Shown here: one piece after another, positions 29,999 to 39,013 of the stretch
Position numbering within the stretch: the first letter of the stretch is position 1
Layout: each line of letters opens with the position of its first letter
NCBI RefSeq assembly: GCF_000378465.1
Contig: NZ_KB899922.1
Location: 58,032 to 122,031, forward strand
Origin: Elioraea tepidiphila DSM 17972
GTDB lineage: Bacteria; Pseudomonadota; Alphaproteobacteria; Acetobacterales; Acetobacteraceae
Length of the DNA: 64,000 nucleotides
Direction of reading: 5' to 3'
The notes under the pieces: model-generated
Told to the model about the DNA's origin: nothing
Database searches by the model: none
What the model saw: the letters and a program-made list of their open reading frames with translations, nothing else
Position numbers and translations under genes: made by a program

Positions 29999-31632
29999 AG
30001 CGTCTTGCGCGCGATGCCGAGGAAGGCCGCGGTCTCGCCGCGGCGGAAGCGGTGCCGGCGCAGCGCGTCGAGGATCCAGGCACGCTCATCCATCACCTGC
30101 GGGTCAGGCGCGGCCGTCGCCGGGCCGAGCAGGCGTTCGAGCAGCGCGGCGTCGATCCGGCCGTCGCGCGCCTCGGTCGCGGCGCGCAGCAGAAGCTCCT
30201 GCAGCTCGCGCAGATTGCCGGGCCAGGTCTGGGCCATCAGCAGCCGGAGCGCGGCGGGCTCGAGTGTGGGCACGCCGCGGCCGGCGCCGCCCAGCATGGC
30301 GCGCGCGAGCAGGGGCAGGTCCTCCATCCGTTCGCGCAGCGGCGGCACCACCAGGCGTTGCGCCGACAGCGCGCGCGCGAGCGCCTCGCCGCCGGGCGGA
30401 TGCGTCAGCAGCAGCCGCGCGCGCGGCGGCCGCTCGCCGGGCTTGGCGAAGCGCTCGAAGGTGCCGCGATCGATCCATTCCGCGAGCCGCGTGCGCAGCG
30501 TCGGCGCCAGCGCATCCGCCTGCTCGATCACCACCGTGTTCTGCGAGAGCGCGAGCAGCCCGCGGCCCGCCTCGCCGAACAGCCGCGCGGCGATGTCCTC
30601 GCGCGCATCCAGCAGGGTGAGGTTGCCGCTGCGCCGGCTCGCGACGTGGATCGCGCGCGCGACCGAGGTGCGGCCCGCGCCCGGCTCGCCCTCGATCAGG
30701 ATCGGCAGGTCGGTCGCGACCAGCCGGGCGATCCGCTGGGCGAGCGCGCGCGCGGCCTGCGACCGCCCGATCAGCCCGGCGATGCGCGGGGCGTCGGCCA
30801 CGACCTCGGCGCGGAGCAGCCGCGCCGTCTTGAAGGCGGAGGTCGTCTGCATCACCGACATCTCGAGCGGCAGGCGGTCGAGTGTCGAGCCGCCGACATA
30901 ACCGTCGGCGCGCGAGGCGTCGCAGACGCGGATCATGTGCGACGGATCGACGATCGGGCCGCCCTCGACCAGGCAGAGCGTGCCGCGCGCGACGCGGCGG
31001 ACATGCGCGAAGATGCGCCGCGCGCGCTCGGCCGCGTCCTCCAGCGGCACGCCGCCGGGAATGCCCATGCTGCCGCCCGCGTTCCAGCCGAAATTCAGGC
31101 AGAGATGGCCGACGCCCGCCGCGAGCATCGCGTCCACCTCCGCGCGCGTCTTGGCGTAGCCGAGGGTCGCGAGCCCGAGCTCGCGCGCGAGGCGCAGCAT
31201 CTCGACCTCGCGCGCGAAGCCGAGCCCGGCGCCTTCGAGCGCGGCGCGGAAGGCGCCGTCATGGTGGATCGCGGTCGGGAAGTTGGTCACCCCGCTGTAG
31301 CCGGCCGCGCGGATGCGGCGGAGCAGGGCGGCGAGATCGATGCGCGGATCGCAGGCGGCGGCGCCGAAGAACACCGGGATGGCGACTCGGTCGAGAATCT
31401 CGCGCCGGGCGAAGGCATCGGTGAACGGATTGCTGTCGCAGATCGGCAGCATCGCCGCGAGCGAGGGCGCGCCCATGACGCGCAGCCGCCCCGCGTTCAG
31501 GGCGAGGAGGAAATCGGCCCCGCCATCGGCGGCGGCACGCGCGGTCATGCCGAGGCCGATGGCCGCGCCGACGAGGATCTCGGAGCGTCGTGCCACGTCG
31601 GCGACGCTACCATGCCGGATCGGCCGGGGCAT
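29962..31632 (-). CDS. Fusion regulator: PEP-hydrolase-like TIM barrel + degenerate NtrC-type AAA+ + Fis HTH
   Basis: 556 residues. Residues about 15-275 are a TIM barrel paralogous to the protein at 22490-23320 (GVTNFPTAIHHDGAFRAALE, GLGFAREVEMLRLA, LVEGGPIVDPSHM, GYVGGSTLDRLPLE). Residues about 290-480 resemble a sigma-54 activator AAA+ domain, but Walker A reads GEPGAGRTS with Arg for the nucleotide-binding Lys, Walker B reads NTVVIEQAD, and the GAFTGA loop that contacts sigma-54 is absent. The end (RGETAAFLGIARKTLYNRMR) is an intact Fis-type helix-turn-helix. It is probably a ligand-sensing regulator of the adjacent operon that no longer works as a sigma-54 activator. Confidence 0.82.
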   Translation of the reverse strand: MPRPIRHGSVADVARRSEILVGAAIGLGMTARAAADGGADFLLALNAGRLRVMGAPSLAAMLPICDSNPFTDAFARREILDRVAIPVFFGAAACDPRIDLAALLRRIRAAGYSGVTNFPTAIHHDGAFRAALEGAGLGFAREVEMLRLARELGLATLGYAKTRAEVDAMLAAGVGHLCLNFGWNAGGSMGIPGGVPLEDAAERARRIFAHVRRVARGTLCLVEGGPIVDPSHMIRVCDASRADGYVGGSTLDRLPLEMSVMQTTSAFKTARLLRAEVVADAPRIAGLIGRSQAARALAQRIARLVATDLPILIEGEPGAGRTSVARAIHVASRRSGNLTLLDAREDIAARLFGEAGRGLLALSQNTVVIEQADALAPTLRTRLAEWIDRGTFERFAKPGERPPRARLLLTHPPGGEALARALSAQRLVVPPLRERMEDLPLLARAMLGGAGRGVPTLEPAALRLLMAQTWPGNLRELQELLLRAATEARDGRIDAALLERLLGPATAAPDPQVMDERAWILDALRRHRFRRGETAAFLGIARKTLYNRMRRLGLET

Positions 31633-31686
31633 CGCTGCCGCCGTCCCGCCTGTGCCGGCCGGCGCGGCCTCGGTCTCGTGCGGGAA

Positions 31687-31763
31687 TGGCGTCCCCGACA
31701 GGATTCGAACCTGTGGCCCCCAGATTAGGAATCTGGTGCTCTATCCTGCTGAGCTACGGGGAC
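31687..31763 (-). tRNA. tRNA-Arg (anticodon CCT)
   Basis: The minus strand folds into a 77-nt cloverleaf: acceptor GTCCCCG/CGGGGAC, discriminator G and encoded CCA, anticodon loop TTCCTAA in the CCAGA/TCTGG stem, so CCT reading AGG. It follows the regulator gene's promoter region on the same strand. Confidence 0.96.
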
Positions 31764-31923
31764 GCTCCGTCCTGCTTAGCACAGGCGGGCGCGCCCGGGG
31801 ATAGAGGCGCGTCCTGCCGCCGCCGGATCCGCCGCGGAAGCGGGGCCCGCCGGCCTTCGCGGTCGTTCGCCCGCGCGATCCATGGCATGACGTGGCAAAG
31901 CCAACGGCGTCGGGAGTCGGGAC

Positions 31924-32337
31924 GTGTCGCAGGAAGAGGGGTATTTCCAGCGCTATCATCGGCGCAAGGAGCCGAGCCTCGTGCCGAAGCCGGTCGAGGA
32001 CGCGACCGATGTCTTCATCGACATGCAGATCGAGATGGAGCGCGCCGATCAGGAACGGCCGCGCGCGCAGCCCCAGTACGAGCCGTTCTCCGAGCGCGGG
32101 CAGGCCTGGGTGCTGGCCGCGCTCTGGCCCTTCGGGTTCCTGATCGCCGTTTCGATCGCCGGCGTCGGCGTGGGCATGACGAACTGGCGGTTCGACGACC
32201 CGGCCACCTGGTTCGGCATCGTGATCATGCTCGTGGGGCTGAGCGCGATGCTCTCCCTCCTGTTCCTGCCGGTGCGCGGCGCGGTGCGGCTGGTGCGGCG
32301 GCCGGGCCGCCGACGCGTCACCCGGCCGCCTCGTTGA
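31924..32337 (+). CDS. Small two-helix membrane protein
   Basis: 137 residues from a GTG. The first 60 are hydrophilic and charged (SQEEGYFQRYHRRKEPSL). Two membrane segments follow: WVLAALWPFGFLIAVSIAGV and WFGIVIMLVGLSAMLSLLFL, then a strongly basic tail (RRPGRRRVTRPPR), so the ends should be cytoplasmic. I do not recognise a family. It overlaps the convergent VOC gene by 20 nt. Confidence 0.6.
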   Translation: MSQEEGYFQRYHRRKEPSLVPKPVEDATDVFIDMQIEMERADQERPRAQPQYEPFSERGQAWVLAALWPFGFLIAVSIAGVGVGMTNWRFDDPATWFGIVIMLVGLSAMLSLLFLPVRGAVRLVRRPGRRRVTRPPR

Positions 32338-32749
32338 TCGCCCAGTGCAGGCCGAAGGGATCGCGCAGCATCCCCCAGCGGTCGCCCCAGAACTGACGCT
32401 CGAACGGCATCGCCACGGTGCAGCCGGCAGCCAGCGCGCGCGACCACCAGAGATCGCCATCGGCGACCACGAGCTGGAGATGGAAGCCCTGCGGCGACGG
32501 CGTCGGTTCGCCGTTGCAGCCGCCCTGGTCGGTCATCATCAGCGCGCCGCCATTGATCTCGATCTGCACGTGCATGAAACGGCCGGGGTTCTGCTGATCC
32601 GGGTATCGGCCGAGCTCGCGCGCGCCGAAGGCGCGGGCGTAGAACTCGGCCGCCTCGCCGGCGCGGCCGTTCAGGCCGAGATACGGGATCACGCCGTTCA
32701 TCACGGCGGCGTCCGGGCAGGTCGTGGCGGAAGGGGCGTCGTTGGGCAT
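32318..32749 (-). CDS. VOC-superfamily protein (PhnB/glyoxalase-like)
   Basis: 143 residues from the ATG at 32749, preceded by GGAGAC. A vicinal-oxygen-chelate fold: VIPYLGLNGRAGEAAEFYAR, HVQIEINGGALMMTD, and the C-terminal QFWGDRWGMLRDPFGLHWAI, which is the PhnB-type ending. Function undefined; family members include glyoxalases, antibiotic-resistance and demethylubiquinone-like proteins. It is the last of three minus-strand genes behind the MarR-controlled promoter. Confidence 0.87.
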   Translation of the reverse strand: MPNDAPSATTCPDAAVMNGVIPYLGLNGRAGEAAEFYARAFGARELGRYPDQQNPGRFMHVQIEINGGALMMTDQGGCNGEPTPSPQGFHLQLVVADGDLWWSRALAAGCTVAMPFERQFWGDRWGMLRDPFGLHWAINEAAG

Positions 32750-32784
32750 GGTTGTCTCCGTCCTTGGCGTGGGTGCAGGCTGCG

Positions 32785-34122
32785 TCAGGCCGCGAAGGCG
32801 AGGCGCAGGAAGTCGTTGCCGAGCGCGGCGTCGTCCGGGCCGCCCATCATCCGCTGCGTGAACAGCAGCGCGACCGTGTCGGTGGCCGGGTCGCACCAGA
32901 AGGTGGTGCCGAACCCGCCCCACCAGCCGAACCGGCCGGGGGTCGGCGAGATCGCGTCGGGCGCGGTCACCAGGCCGATGCCGAGCCCCCAGCCATGCGT
33001 GTCCCAGAAGCCAGGGAAGAACGGCGAGGCGGCCTTCTGCGCCGGCGTGATCGCATCCGTCAGCATCGCCGCCACGCTCGCCTCGGACAGGATGCGTCGG
33101 CCGCGATACGTTCCGCCATCGAGCAGCATCCGGCCGAAGGCGAGCATGTCGTCCACTGTCGAGACATGTCCGCCGCCGCCGGCCTCGAATGCGGGCGGGT
33201 CGGCGAAGCCCGCGCCCGAGGCCGGGTTCCAGACCGCGAGCCGCCCGGATTCGCGGTCGCGCCAATAGACCGTGGCCAGGCGCCCTGCCTTTCCGGTCGG
33301 CGCGAAGAACCCGGTATCGGTCATTCCGAGCGGCTCGAACAGGCGGCGCCGCTGGAACGCGCCGAGGCTCATGCCGGCGGCGCGCGCGACCAGCACGCCG
33401 GCGACATCAAGCCCGGTGTGATAGAGCCAGCGCTCGCCCGGCTGGTGGACGAGCGGCAGCGATCCGAGCCGGCGCAGGAACGCGTCCGGGCCGTCCTGGA
33501 ACAGGCGCGGACCGGGTGCGACGCCGAGTTCGGCCATGCGGCGGAGCAGCGGCGAGGTGGCGGGATCGGCGAACACCGCGCCGAGCCCCATGCGCATGGT
33601 CAGGAGGTCGCGCAGCGTGAGCGGCCGCGTGGCGGGCACCGTGTCGTCGAGCGGGCCCGTCAGGCTGCGGATCACGCGGCGGTTCGCCAGCTCCGGCAGG
33701 AACCGGTCCACCGGCTCGTCGAGGCCGAGCACGCCGTCCTCGACCAGCAGCAGCGCGGCGGCCGCGGTCAGCGGCTTGGCGATCGAGGCGACCGCGAAGA
33801 TCGTGTCGCGCCGCATCGGCGCGCCGGTCTCGAGGCTCCGCACACCGGCGGTATGGACATGCACGGTCTCGCCGCGTGCGACCAGCGCCACGAGTCCCGG
33901 AACCGTGCCGGCCGCGACGGCTTCGTCGAGCGCGGCATCGATGCGGGCGAAATCCGTTCCGGCGGCGGTGCGCGGCGCGACTGCCAGCGCGGCGACACCG
34001 GCGGCGAGGGCGCGGCGCGGCACACCCTCGCGGTCCTTGCCGCGCGGCAGGGACGGGCAGGGCTTGCCGCCCGGTTCCGCGCCGATCCGGTTGCCTCGGG
34101 CGGGGGGACGGGCGTCAGCCAC
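32785..34122 (-). CDS. Serine hydrolase, beta-lactamase class C/esterase family
   Basis: Up to 445 residues from the GTG at 34122, which overlaps the upstream VOC gene. A GTG at 34023 would start just before a signal-like segment (RRALAAGVAALAVAPRTAA) and is plausible. The nucleophile motif SxxK is in FAVASIAKPLTAAAALLL, and the second motif tyrosine is in WLYHTGLDVAGVLVA. GWGLGIGLV and WWGGFGTTFWCDP match the esterase EstB-type C-terminus. The substrate is unknown; it is a periplasmic esterase or beta-lactamase-like enzyme rather than a proven resistance gene. Confidence 0.85.
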   Translation of the reverse strand: MADARPPARGNRIGAEPGGKPCPSLPRGKDREGVPRRALAAGVAALAVAPRTAAGTDFARIDAALDEAVAAGTVPGLVALVARGETVHVHTAGVRSLETGAPMRRDTIFAVASIAKPLTAAAALLLVEDGVLGLDEPVDRFLPELANRRVIRSLTGPLDDTVPATRPLTLRDLLTMRMGLGAVFADPATSPLLRRMAELGVAPGPRLFQDGPDAFLRRLGSLPLVHQPGERWLYHTGLDVAGVLVARAAGMSLGAFQRRRLFEPLGMTDTGFFAPTGKAGRLATVYWRDRESGRLAVWNPASGAGFADPPAFEAGGGGHVSTVDDMLAFGRMLLDGGTYRGRRILSEASVAAMLTDAITPAQKAASPFFPGFWDTHGWGLGIGLVTAPDAISPTPGRFGWWGGFGTTFWCDPATDTVALLFTQRMMGGPDDAALGNDFLRLAFAA

Positions 34123-34588
34123 GGCGCGCGGCCTCGATCGCGGCGACGTCGATCTTCCGCATGCCCATCATCGCCTCGAAGGCGCGCCGCGCTTCGTCGC
34201 CGCCGGCCGCGATCGCCTCGGTCAGGACGCGCGGCGTGATCTGCCAGGAGATGCCCCACCGGTCCTTGCACCAGCCGCAGGCGCTCTCCTCGCCGCCATT
34301 GCCGACGATCGCGTCCCAGTACCGGTCGGTCTCCCGCTGGTCCTCGGTCGCGATCTGGAACGAGAAGGCTTCGCTGTGCCTGAACGCGGGTCCGCCATTG
34401 AGGCCGAGGCAGGGGATGCCGGCGACCGTGAACTCGACCGTCAGCACATCGCCCTTCCTGCCGGACGGGTAGTCGGCGGGGGCGCGGTGCACCGCGCGCA
34501 CCGCGCTGTCTGGGAAGGTCTCGGCATAGAAGCGCGCCGCCGCCTCGGCGTCCTTGTCGTACCAAAGGCAGATCGTGTTCTTGGCCAT
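34115..34588 (-). CDS. VOC-superfamily protein (demethylubiquinone-methyltransferase-like)
   Basis: 157 residues from the ATG at 34588 with GAGGAG upstream. The family features are TICLWYDKDAEAAARFYAE, TVEFTVAGIPCLGLNGGPAF, FSFQIATEDQRETDRYWDAI, and the ending GISWQITPRVLTEAI. Despite the common database label these are not methyltransferases but VOC-fold proteins of unknown reaction. It is the first gene of a three-gene unit controlled from the divergent MarR region, and a different branch from the VOC protein at 32318-32749. Confidence 0.87.
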   Translation of the reverse strand: MAKNTICLWYDKDAEAAARFYAETFPDSAVRAVHRAPADYPSGRKGDVLTVEFTVAGIPCLGLNGGPAFRHSEAFSFQIATEDQRETDRYWDAIVGNGGEESACGWCKDRWGISWQITPRVLTEAIAAGGDEARRAFEAMMGMRKIDVAAIEAARRG

Positions 34589-34818
34589 GGCCTCTCCTCG
34601 CCGCTGTGATGTCGATTGCCGTTGCCCTCCGGCACGGGGCCGGGGGGGGTGGTTCCGGCCGCACCTGGCGCCGCCGCCGGATCGCAGGCGGGACGATACG
34701 CTCCCGTTCGGTCCGGTCCGTCCGGGGTGCCGCGCCCGGTGCCGCATGCGCCCCTTCCGGACCAGGGCGGCCGTGGCATGATGGCCGCACGACGTAACGG
34801 ACCCGGTTGACGGAAAGA

Positions 34819-34847
34819 TTGATATCAACGTAAATGGGCCATGTCAA
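34819..34847 (-). promoter_or_regulatory. Sigma-70 promoter overlapping a MarR-type operator
   Basis: On the minus strand, TTGACA (34847-34842) is followed after exactly 17 nt by TATCAA (34824-34819), a strong consensus promoter for the VOC/hydrolase genes. The perfect palindrome TTGATATCAA (34819-34828) covers the -10 box. Binding of the divergently encoded MarR protein there would block transcription. Confidence 0.65.
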
Positions 34848-35308
34848 ACCCCGCTGACGTGTCGCGCGCGACCACGCTGCATGTCCGCGACCACTGCCTC
34901 TGCCTGCACGTGCAGCGCGCCGCACGGGCACTCGCGCGCCGCTTCGACGAGGCGTTCCGCCCGCTCGGCCTGACCAACGGCCAGTTCTCGCTGATGATGG
35001 CGCTCAACCAGCCCGAACCCCCGCCGATGGGCCGGATCGCTGCCTTCCTCGCGATGGACCGCACCACGCTGACCGCGGCGCTCAAGCCGCTGGAACGGCG
35101 CGGCCTGGTCGAGGTGCGGCCACACCCGACCGACCGGCGCAGCCGCGTCATGGCGCTCACGCCCGCGGGGCGCGCGCTGCTGGCGGAGGCTGTGCCGATC
35201 TGGACGAGAACCCATCGGGAAATGGAGGCGACGCTGGCCGAAGGTGAGGCCGACCGGCTGCGCGCTGCGCTCGCTTCGCTCGCCGAACCGCCTCGCGCAA
35301 CGCATTGA
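34841..35308 (+). CDS. MarR-family transcriptional regulator
   Basis: 155 residues. The winged helix-turn-helix is [20 protein letters not shown] with wing [14 protein letters not shown], between N- and C-terminal dimerisation helices ([36 protein letters not shown]). The C-x-C near the N-terminus ([12 protein letters not shown]) is typical of this subgroup and could sense oxidants. Divergent to the VOC/serine-hydrolase genes, with a palindrome over their promoter; MarR proteins normally repress such neighbours until a small molecule binds. Confidence 0.9.
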   Translation: MSNPADVSRATTLHVRDHCLCLHVQRAARALARRFDEAFRPLGLTNGQFSLMMALNQPEPPPMGRIAAFLAMDRTTLTAALKPLERRGLVEVRPHPTDRRSRVMALTPAGRALLAEAVPIWTRTHREMEATLAEGEADRLRAALASLAEPPRATH

Positions 35309-35372
35309 CGCGATGGGGCTTTGCGCGGAGGGTGCGGGTGCATCGTATCCCCCCGCTGCCCCGTCCACGTGC

Positions 35373-37133
35373 ATGAACATCTTCCACGCCTTCCGCGACG
35401 CCATCGCCGCCGCCCTGCCGAACGCGCCGCCCGACGGCTTCACCGTCGAGCCGCCGCGCGACCCCGCCCACGGCGACATCTCCACCAACGCCGCGCTGGT
35501 GCTGGCCAAGCCGCTGCGCACCAACCCGCGCGCGCTCGGCGAACAGCTGGCCGAGTCGCTCCGAGCCCATCCCGCCGTCGCCGCCGCCGCGGTCGCCGGC
35601 CCGGGCTTCGTGAACCTGACGCTCCGCCCCGAGTTCCTCCAGGACCGGCTGGCCGACATCCTCGCCGCCGGCACCGACTACGGGAACTCGACCCTGGGCC
35701 AGGGCGTGCGCGTGAACGTGGAATACGTCTCCGCCAACCCGACCGGGCCGCTGCATATCGGCCACTGCCGCGGCGCCGTGGTCGGCGACGCGCTCGCGAA
35801 CCTGCTCGCCAAGGCGGGCTACGACGTCACGCGCGAGTACTACATCAACGACGCCGGCGCGCAGGTCGATGCGCTCGCCTGGGCCGCCTACTGGCGCTAC
35901 CTCCAGGCCCTCGGCACCACGCTCACCGAGGCCGAGTTCGACGCGCGCGTGCCCGGCGGGCTGCAATACCGGGGCGACTACCTGATCCCCGTCGGCGAGG
36001 CGCTCGCGCGCCGCCACGGCACCGCCCTCGCGGGCCCGAACGCCACGCCGGCCGATCCGGCGCGATGGCTCGAGCGCGTGCGCGACGAGACGATCGCCGC
36101 GATGATGGAGACCGTGCGCGAGGATCTCGCCGCGCTCGGCGTGCGCCAGGAGGTGTTCACCTCCGAGGCGGCGCTGGTGCGCGCGCGCGCGGTCGAGCGC
36201 GTGCTGGCCGAGCTCGAAGCGCGCGACCTGATCCATGTCGGCGTGCTGGAGCCGCCCAAGGGCCAGAAGCCCGATGACTGGGAGCCCAGGCCGCAGACGC
36301 TGTTCCGCGCCAGCCGCTTCGGCGACGACATCGACCGGCCGCTCAGGAAGTCCGACGGCTCGAACACCTACTTCGCCAACGACATCGCCTACCACGCCGA
36401 CAAGATCGCGCGCGGCTTCACCCGGCTGATCGACGTGTGGGGTGCCGATCACGGCGGCTACGTCAAGCGCATGCAGGCGGCCGTGCAGGCGGTGGGCGAG
36501 GGGCGCGCGACGCTGGAGATCGTGCTCTGCCAGATCGTGCACCTGCTGAAGGGCGGCGAGCCGATGCGCATGAGCAAGCGCGCCGGCACCTTCGTCACGC
36601 TGCGCGACCTGATCGACGAGGTCGGCCGCGACGTCGTCCGCTTCATCATGCTGACGCGGCGGGCGGACGCGCAGATGGAGTTCGACCTCGACAAGGTGCG
36701 GCTGGAGACCAAGGACAATCCGGTCTTCTACGTGCAGTATGCGCATGCGCGCTGCCGCTCGGTGCTGCGCCACGCGGCCGAGGCGTTCGGGGCCGAGGCG
36801 GTCGCGCCGGCGGCGCTCGCCCGCGCGCCGCGCGGTGCGCTCGCCGATCCGGCCGAGCTCGCCCTGATCCGCGCGCTCGTGCAGTGGCCCCGCGTGGTGG
36901 AGCAGGCGGCCCAGGCAGCCGAGCCGCACCGAATCGCGTTCGCCCTGTATGATGTCGCCGCGACCTTCCACGCGCTGTGGAACAAGGGCCGCGAGGAGAC
37001 CGAGCTTCGCTTCATCCGCACGGATGCCCGCGAGGAGACGATGGCGCGGCTGGCGCTGGTGTCCGCCACCGCCACCGTGATCGCCTCCGGGCTCGCCGTG
37101 ATGGGGGTGGAGCCGGTCGAGGAGATGCGCTGA
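35373..37133 (+). CDS. argS: Arginine--tRNA ligase
   Basis: 586 residues from the ATG at 35373. It has the N-terminal Add-1 domain, then [20 protein letters not shown] with the HIGH motif, [16 protein letters not shown], the [15 protein letters not shown] region and the degenerate KMSKS loop [20 protein letters not shown], plus the DALR anticodon-binding domain ending in [10 protein letters not shown]. It charges tRNA-Arg. It opens the conserved argS-SPOR-nagZ-scpAB run. Confidence 0.96.
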   Translation: MNIFHAFRDAIAAALPNAPPDGFTVEPPRDPAHGDISTNAALVLAKPLRTNPRALGEQLAESLRAHPAVAAAAVAGPGFVNLTLRPEFLQDRLADILAAGTDYGNSTLGQGVRVNVEYVSANPTGPLHIGHCRGAVVGDALANLLAKAGYDVTREYYINDAGAQVDALAWAAYWRYLQALGTTLTEAEFDARVPGGLQYRGDYLIPVGEALARRHGTALAGPNATPADPARWLERVRDETIAAMMETVREDLAALGVRQEVFTSEAALVRARAVERVLAELEARDLIHVGVLEPPKGQKPDDWEPRPQTLFRASRFGDDIDRPLRKSDGSNTYFANDIAYHADKIARGFTRLIDVWGADHGGYVKRMQAAVQAVGEGRATLEIVLCQIVHLLKGGEPMRMSKRAGTFVTLRDLIDEVGRDVVRFIMLTRRADAQMEFDLDKVRLETKDNPVFYVQYAHARCRSVLRHAAEAFGAEAVAPAALARAPRGALADPAELALIRALVQWPRVVEQAAQAAEPHRIAFALYDVAATFHALWNKGREETELRFIRTDAREETMARLALVSATATVIASGLAVMGVEPVEEMR

Positions 37134-37158
37134 GGCGCACGGAGGACGGAGAGCGGGC

Positions 37159-37980
37159 GTGAGGGCCGGCGACCTCGACATCCCGGCGGCGCGGTTCGGC
37201 GAGCCGGCCTGGCGCCAGCGCGACCGGCGCGGCCGGCCGCGCGTGCTGCTGCTCGCCGGCGTGGTCGGCGTGCTCGCCTTCGTCGCCGCCGTCGCCCTGG
37301 TCGGCACCGGCGAGCGGGGCGAGCGCGAGGTGCCGTTGATCGTCGCCGACAATGCCCCGTTCCGGGTCCGCCCGGCCGATCCGGGCGGGATGCAGGTGCC
37401 GAACCAGGACCAGCTCGTCTATCAGCGCATGGCCGGGGCGGCGCCGTCGGCCCCCGGCCGCCGGATCGAGGTGCTGCTGCCGCCGCCCGAGGCGCCGCTG
37501 CCCGTGCCGCGCGCGGCCCCGCCGGCGCGGGCGCCGGTGCCCGAAGCGGCCGCCCCGGCCGAGGCCCCGGCCGCTCCGCCGGCTGAAGCCGCCACGCCCC
37601 AGGCACCGCCGCAGGCCACGCCTCAGACCACGCCCCAGGCCACGTCCCAGACCGCGGCCCTGCCGCTGCCGCCGCCCGCCGCGGCGGCCGCGCCACCCGC
37701 CGCGCCGCCAGCCGCCCCCGCGCGCGCCGACGGTCCCGTGCAGGTGCAGCTCGCCGCGGTCGGCAGCGAGGCGGCCGTGCAACCCGAATGGAACCGGCTG
37801 CGTGCGCGTCTGCCCGATCTCCTGGCGGGTCACAGCCTTGTCGTCAGCCGCGGCGAGCGCGACGGCCAACCCTTCTGGCGCGTGCGCACGGGCGGCTTCG
37901 CCGATGTCGCGGCCGCGCGCGGCTTCTGCGACCAGGTGCGCGCGCGGGGCCTCACCTGTTTCGTCGTCGGCGGATCCTGA
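37159..37980 (+). CDS. SPOR-domain cell-envelope protein
   Basis: 273 residues from a GTG. A short cytoplasmic N-terminus leads to one membrane segment (VLLLAGVVGVLAFVAAVALV), a long proline/alanine-rich periplasmic linker (about residues 95-190), and a C-terminal SPOR domain (PVQVQLAAVGSEAAVQPEWN, FWRVRTGGFADVAAARGFCD). SPOR domains bind denuded septal peptidoglycan. The place between argS and nagZ is conserved in alphaproteobacteria. The linker is codon-biased low complexity. Confidence 0.88.
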   Translation: MRAGDLDIPAARFGEPAWRQRDRRGRPRVLLLAGVVGVLAFVAAVALVGTGERGEREVPLIVADNAPFRVRPADPGGMQVPNQDQLVYQRMAGAAPSAPGRRIEVLLPPPEAPLPVPRAAPPARAPVPEAAAPAEAPAAPPAEAATPQAPPQATPQTTPQATSQTAALPLPPPAAAAAPPAAPPAAPARADGPVQVQLAAVGSEAAVQPEWNRLRARLPDLLAGHSLVVSRGERDGQPFWRVRTGGFADVAAARGFCDQVRARGLTCFVVGGS

Positions 37981-37987
37981 GGGCAGA

Positions 37988-39013
37988 GTGGACGAGGACG
38001 AGGAGGCGCCGCGCGCCGCGATCGTGGGCCTTTCCGGCCTCGAACTGACATCGGCAGAGCGAAAGATCTTCGCGCGCACCAAACCGCTGGGCGCGATCGT
38101 CTTCGCGCGCAACATCGACAACCCGCGACAACTCGCTGATCTTCTGGTGGAATTCCGGCTCGTGATCGGCCGCCACGATGCTCCGGTCCTGATCGACCAG
38201 GAGGGCGGGCGGGTCGCCCGGCTGCGCCCGCCGCATTGGCGCCATCCGCCGCCGGCCGCCACCTTCGCCGACCTCTATCGGCGCGATCCGGCCGCGGCCC
38301 GGCGGGCGGCGCACCTGAACGCGCGGCTGATCGCCGAGGACCTGAGGGAGGCCGGCATCACGGTGGACTGCGCCCCCGTGCTGGACCTGCCGGCGCCGGA
38401 CGGTCACGACGTGATCGGCGACCGCGCGCATGGCGACGACCACCGCATCGCCACCGCGCTCGGCCGCGCCGTCATCCGCGGCCTCCAGGGAGGTGGCGTT
38501 GTGCCGGTGATCAAGCATCTGCCGGGCCACGGCCGCGCGACCGCCGACAGCCATGAGGCGCTGCCGGTGGTGGAGGCGCCGGCGAGCGAGATCCTCGCCC
38601 ATGACGCCCGGCCCTTCGCCGCGCTGGCGCGCGAGCGCGTCTGGGGCATGACCGCGCACATCCTGTTCACGGATCTCGATCCCGAGCGTCCCGCCACCAT
38701 CTCTCCCGCCGTGATCGCGTTCATCCGCCGCCGCGTGGGCTTCCACGGCTTCCTCGTCACCGACGATCTCGCCATGAAGGCGCTGGCCGGGCCGCCGGGG
38801 GCGCTCGCGCGCGCCGCGATCGCGGCCGGCTGCGATGCGGTGCTGGAATGCGCGGGCGACCCGGCGCGCACCGAGGAGGTGCTGGCCGAGACCCCCGCGC
38901 TGACGCGCGAGGCCGCCCAGCGTCTCGACCGGTCGGCGCATTGCGCGCTGTCCAGGCGGCTCCGGCTCGATCGCGACCGCGCGCGCGCCTCGCTCGACGC
39001 CCTGCTCGCGTGA
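37988..39013 (+). CDS. nagZ: Beta-N-acetylhexosaminidase (peptidoglycan recycling)
   Basis: 341 residues from the GTG at 37988, 7 nt after the SPOR gene. GH3 family: LIDQEGGRVARLRPPHW, the substrate-binding VVPVIKHLPGHGRATADSHE with the His-Asp catalytic loop, and FLVTDDLAMKALAG with the nucleophile aspartate. It removes GlcNAc from muropeptides in the cytoplasm. Its stop overlaps the next start (GTGA). Confidence 0.95.
   Translation: MDEDEEAPRAAIVGLSGLELTSAERKIFARTKPLGAIVFARNIDNPRQLADLLVEFRLVIGRHDAPVLIDQEGGRVARLRPPHWRHPPPAATFADLYRRDPAAARRAAHLNARLIAEDLREAGITVDCAPVLDLPAPDGHDVIGDRAHGDDHRIATALGRAVIRGLQGGGVVPVIKHLPGHGRATADSHEALPVVEAPASEILAHDARPFAALARERVWGMTAHILFTDLDPERPATISPAVIAFIRRRVGFHGFLVTDDLAMKALAGPPGALARAAIAAGCDAVLECAGDPARTEEVLAETPALTREAAQRLDRSAHCALSRRLRLDRDRARASLDALLA

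Noticed and set aside
28222..31728. Open frame of more than 1100 codons on the plus strand across the livH and regulator genes
   Set aside because: It crosses several real minus-strand genes and shows only GC-driven shadow composition.
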